A DNA stretch of 23,771 nucleotides from assembly GCA_008933045.1 (NCBI GenBank), contig WBXJ01000010.1, positions 1 to 23,771 on the forward strand, given 5' to 3'. Origin of the DNA: Verrucomicrobiota bacterium. Its GTDB lineage: Bacteria; Verrucomicrobiota; Verrucomicrobiia; Limisphaerales; SXQI01. The position numbers and the translations under genes are program-made. The notes under the pieces are model-generated. The model was not told where the DNA came from. It saw only the letters and a list, made by a program, of their open reading frames with translations, and searched no databases. This document shows, piece by piece, positions 23,428-23,771 of the stretch. Within the stretch, counting starts at the first letter, position 1; the number at the start of each line of letters is the position of its first letter.

Positions 23428-23771
23428 ATGATGGAAGCGACACCGCCTCACCTAAATCCACGACGATCCCTTGCGTTTGATGGATTCAAACTCTTTTTAT
23501 CGGCAGCACTCCTTCTGTTGGGGGGATGCCATTCGCCTCGACCGATCCAATTCGGTTTTTACTCAGTCCCCAAAGCCGATCTTACCGCAGTCCGTGAATT
23601 GGGTGTGGATTTCGTTGTTGGCACGAAGACCAAGGAATATCTGGATGCCGCAAAACAACTCAATTTACAGGTTATTGGCACCGGTTCCAAATTCCACAAT
23701 CATTCAGTACTCTTAGGGAACTACCTCTCCGATGAACCTGATTTACTCGGGATTTCTCCGGCGCAAATTGC
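23428..23771 (+). CDS. Lipoprotein, probable beta/alpha-barrel domain, 5' part only
   Basis: From ATG 23428 (a second ATG is at 23431) 114 codons are open to the window edge. After a 23-residue N-terminal stretch with two arginines comes a hydrophobic core and lipobox LLLLGGC (Cys36), so the product should be a lipid-anchored envelope protein. The following sequence alternates strands and helices (QFGFYSVPKADLTAVRELGVDFVVG, YLDAAKQLNLQVIGTG). It reaches NYLSDEPDLLGISPAQI, where the conserved-looking DEPD..G motif recalls the strand-4 region of TIM-barrel glycoside-hydrolase-like proteins in PVC and Bacteroidota genomes. That resemblance is inference; the catalytic C-terminal part is not in the window. 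It is divergent from smc. Confidence 0.72.
   Translation, partial: MMEATPPHLNPRRSLAFDGFKLFLSAALLLLGGCHSPRPIQFGFYSVPKADLTAVRELGVDFVVGTKTKEYLDAAKQLNLQVIGTGSKFHNHSVLLGNYLSDEPDLLGISPAQI

Overview
The window looks like chromosomal DNA from a member of the phylum Verrucomicrobiota, most likely near Limisphaerales/Pedosphaera. This is an inference from gene content, not from a database search. The pointers are an orphan GspG-type pseudopilin with a C-terminal CPGGGTY...PTCSVPEHAL motif, a Tat-exported Gfo/Idh/MocA oxidoreductase paired with a two-domain NIPSNAP protein, an FG-GAP repeat exported protein, a PhoPQ-activated (PqaA-like) exported protein, and weak or absent Shine-Dalgarno sequences before many genes. 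It is mostly housekeeping chromosome. I see no prophage, CRISPR array, toxin-antitoxin pair or defence island.

Layout, left to right. (1) 1-171: 5' part of an SDR gene (-), cut by the window edge. (2) 373-705: ppnP nucleoside phosphorylase (+), convergent with an operon (-) of an unrecognised membrane protein, an adenylate-kinase-like gene and fmt (3245 to 729), joined by 9-nt gaps. (3) 3394-4794: PqaA-like protein (+), closed by a textbook UUCG-loop terminator that abuts the stop of yraN. (4) 7202 to 4840: operon (-) of a VKOR-DsbA fusion, rnhB and yraN, divergent from metH (7335-11090, +). The shared promoter region holds a 26-bp near-perfect palindrome. (5) 11190-12566: beta-CASP metallo-beta-lactamase-fold RNase-like protein (+), convergent with an FG-GAP protein (-). 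(6) 13891-13965: tRNA-Lys(CTT) (-). Beside it, 14161-14468 is a decayed, internally deleted IS3-family element. (7) 14516-15244: coiled-coil C4 zinc-ribbon protein (+). (8) 17181 to 15257: NIPSNAP and Gfo/Idh/MocA pair (-), divergent from a family 2 glycosyltransferase (+, good sigma70-type promoter), which converges on the pseudopilin (-). (9) 23200 to 18695: smc followed by a SIS-domain sugar-phosphate protein (-). (10) 23428 to the end: 5' part of a lipoprotein gene (+).

Functional links. ppnP and the adenylate-kinase-like enzyme act in nucleotide metabolism. Fmt formylates initiator tRNA and MetH supplies methionine. VKOR-DsbA should make disulfides in the envelope proteins that such bacteria export in quantity. 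RnhB, YraN and SMC serve chromosome maintenance. The most distinctive unexplained signals are regulatory or remnant in nature: the metH/VKOR palindrome, the ppnP stop codon inside a GNRA-loop hairpin, the collapsed IS3 element, the small inverted repeats before smc and the zinc-ribbon gene, and the unknown membrane protein at the head of the adk-fmt operon. No convincing new multi-gene system was found.
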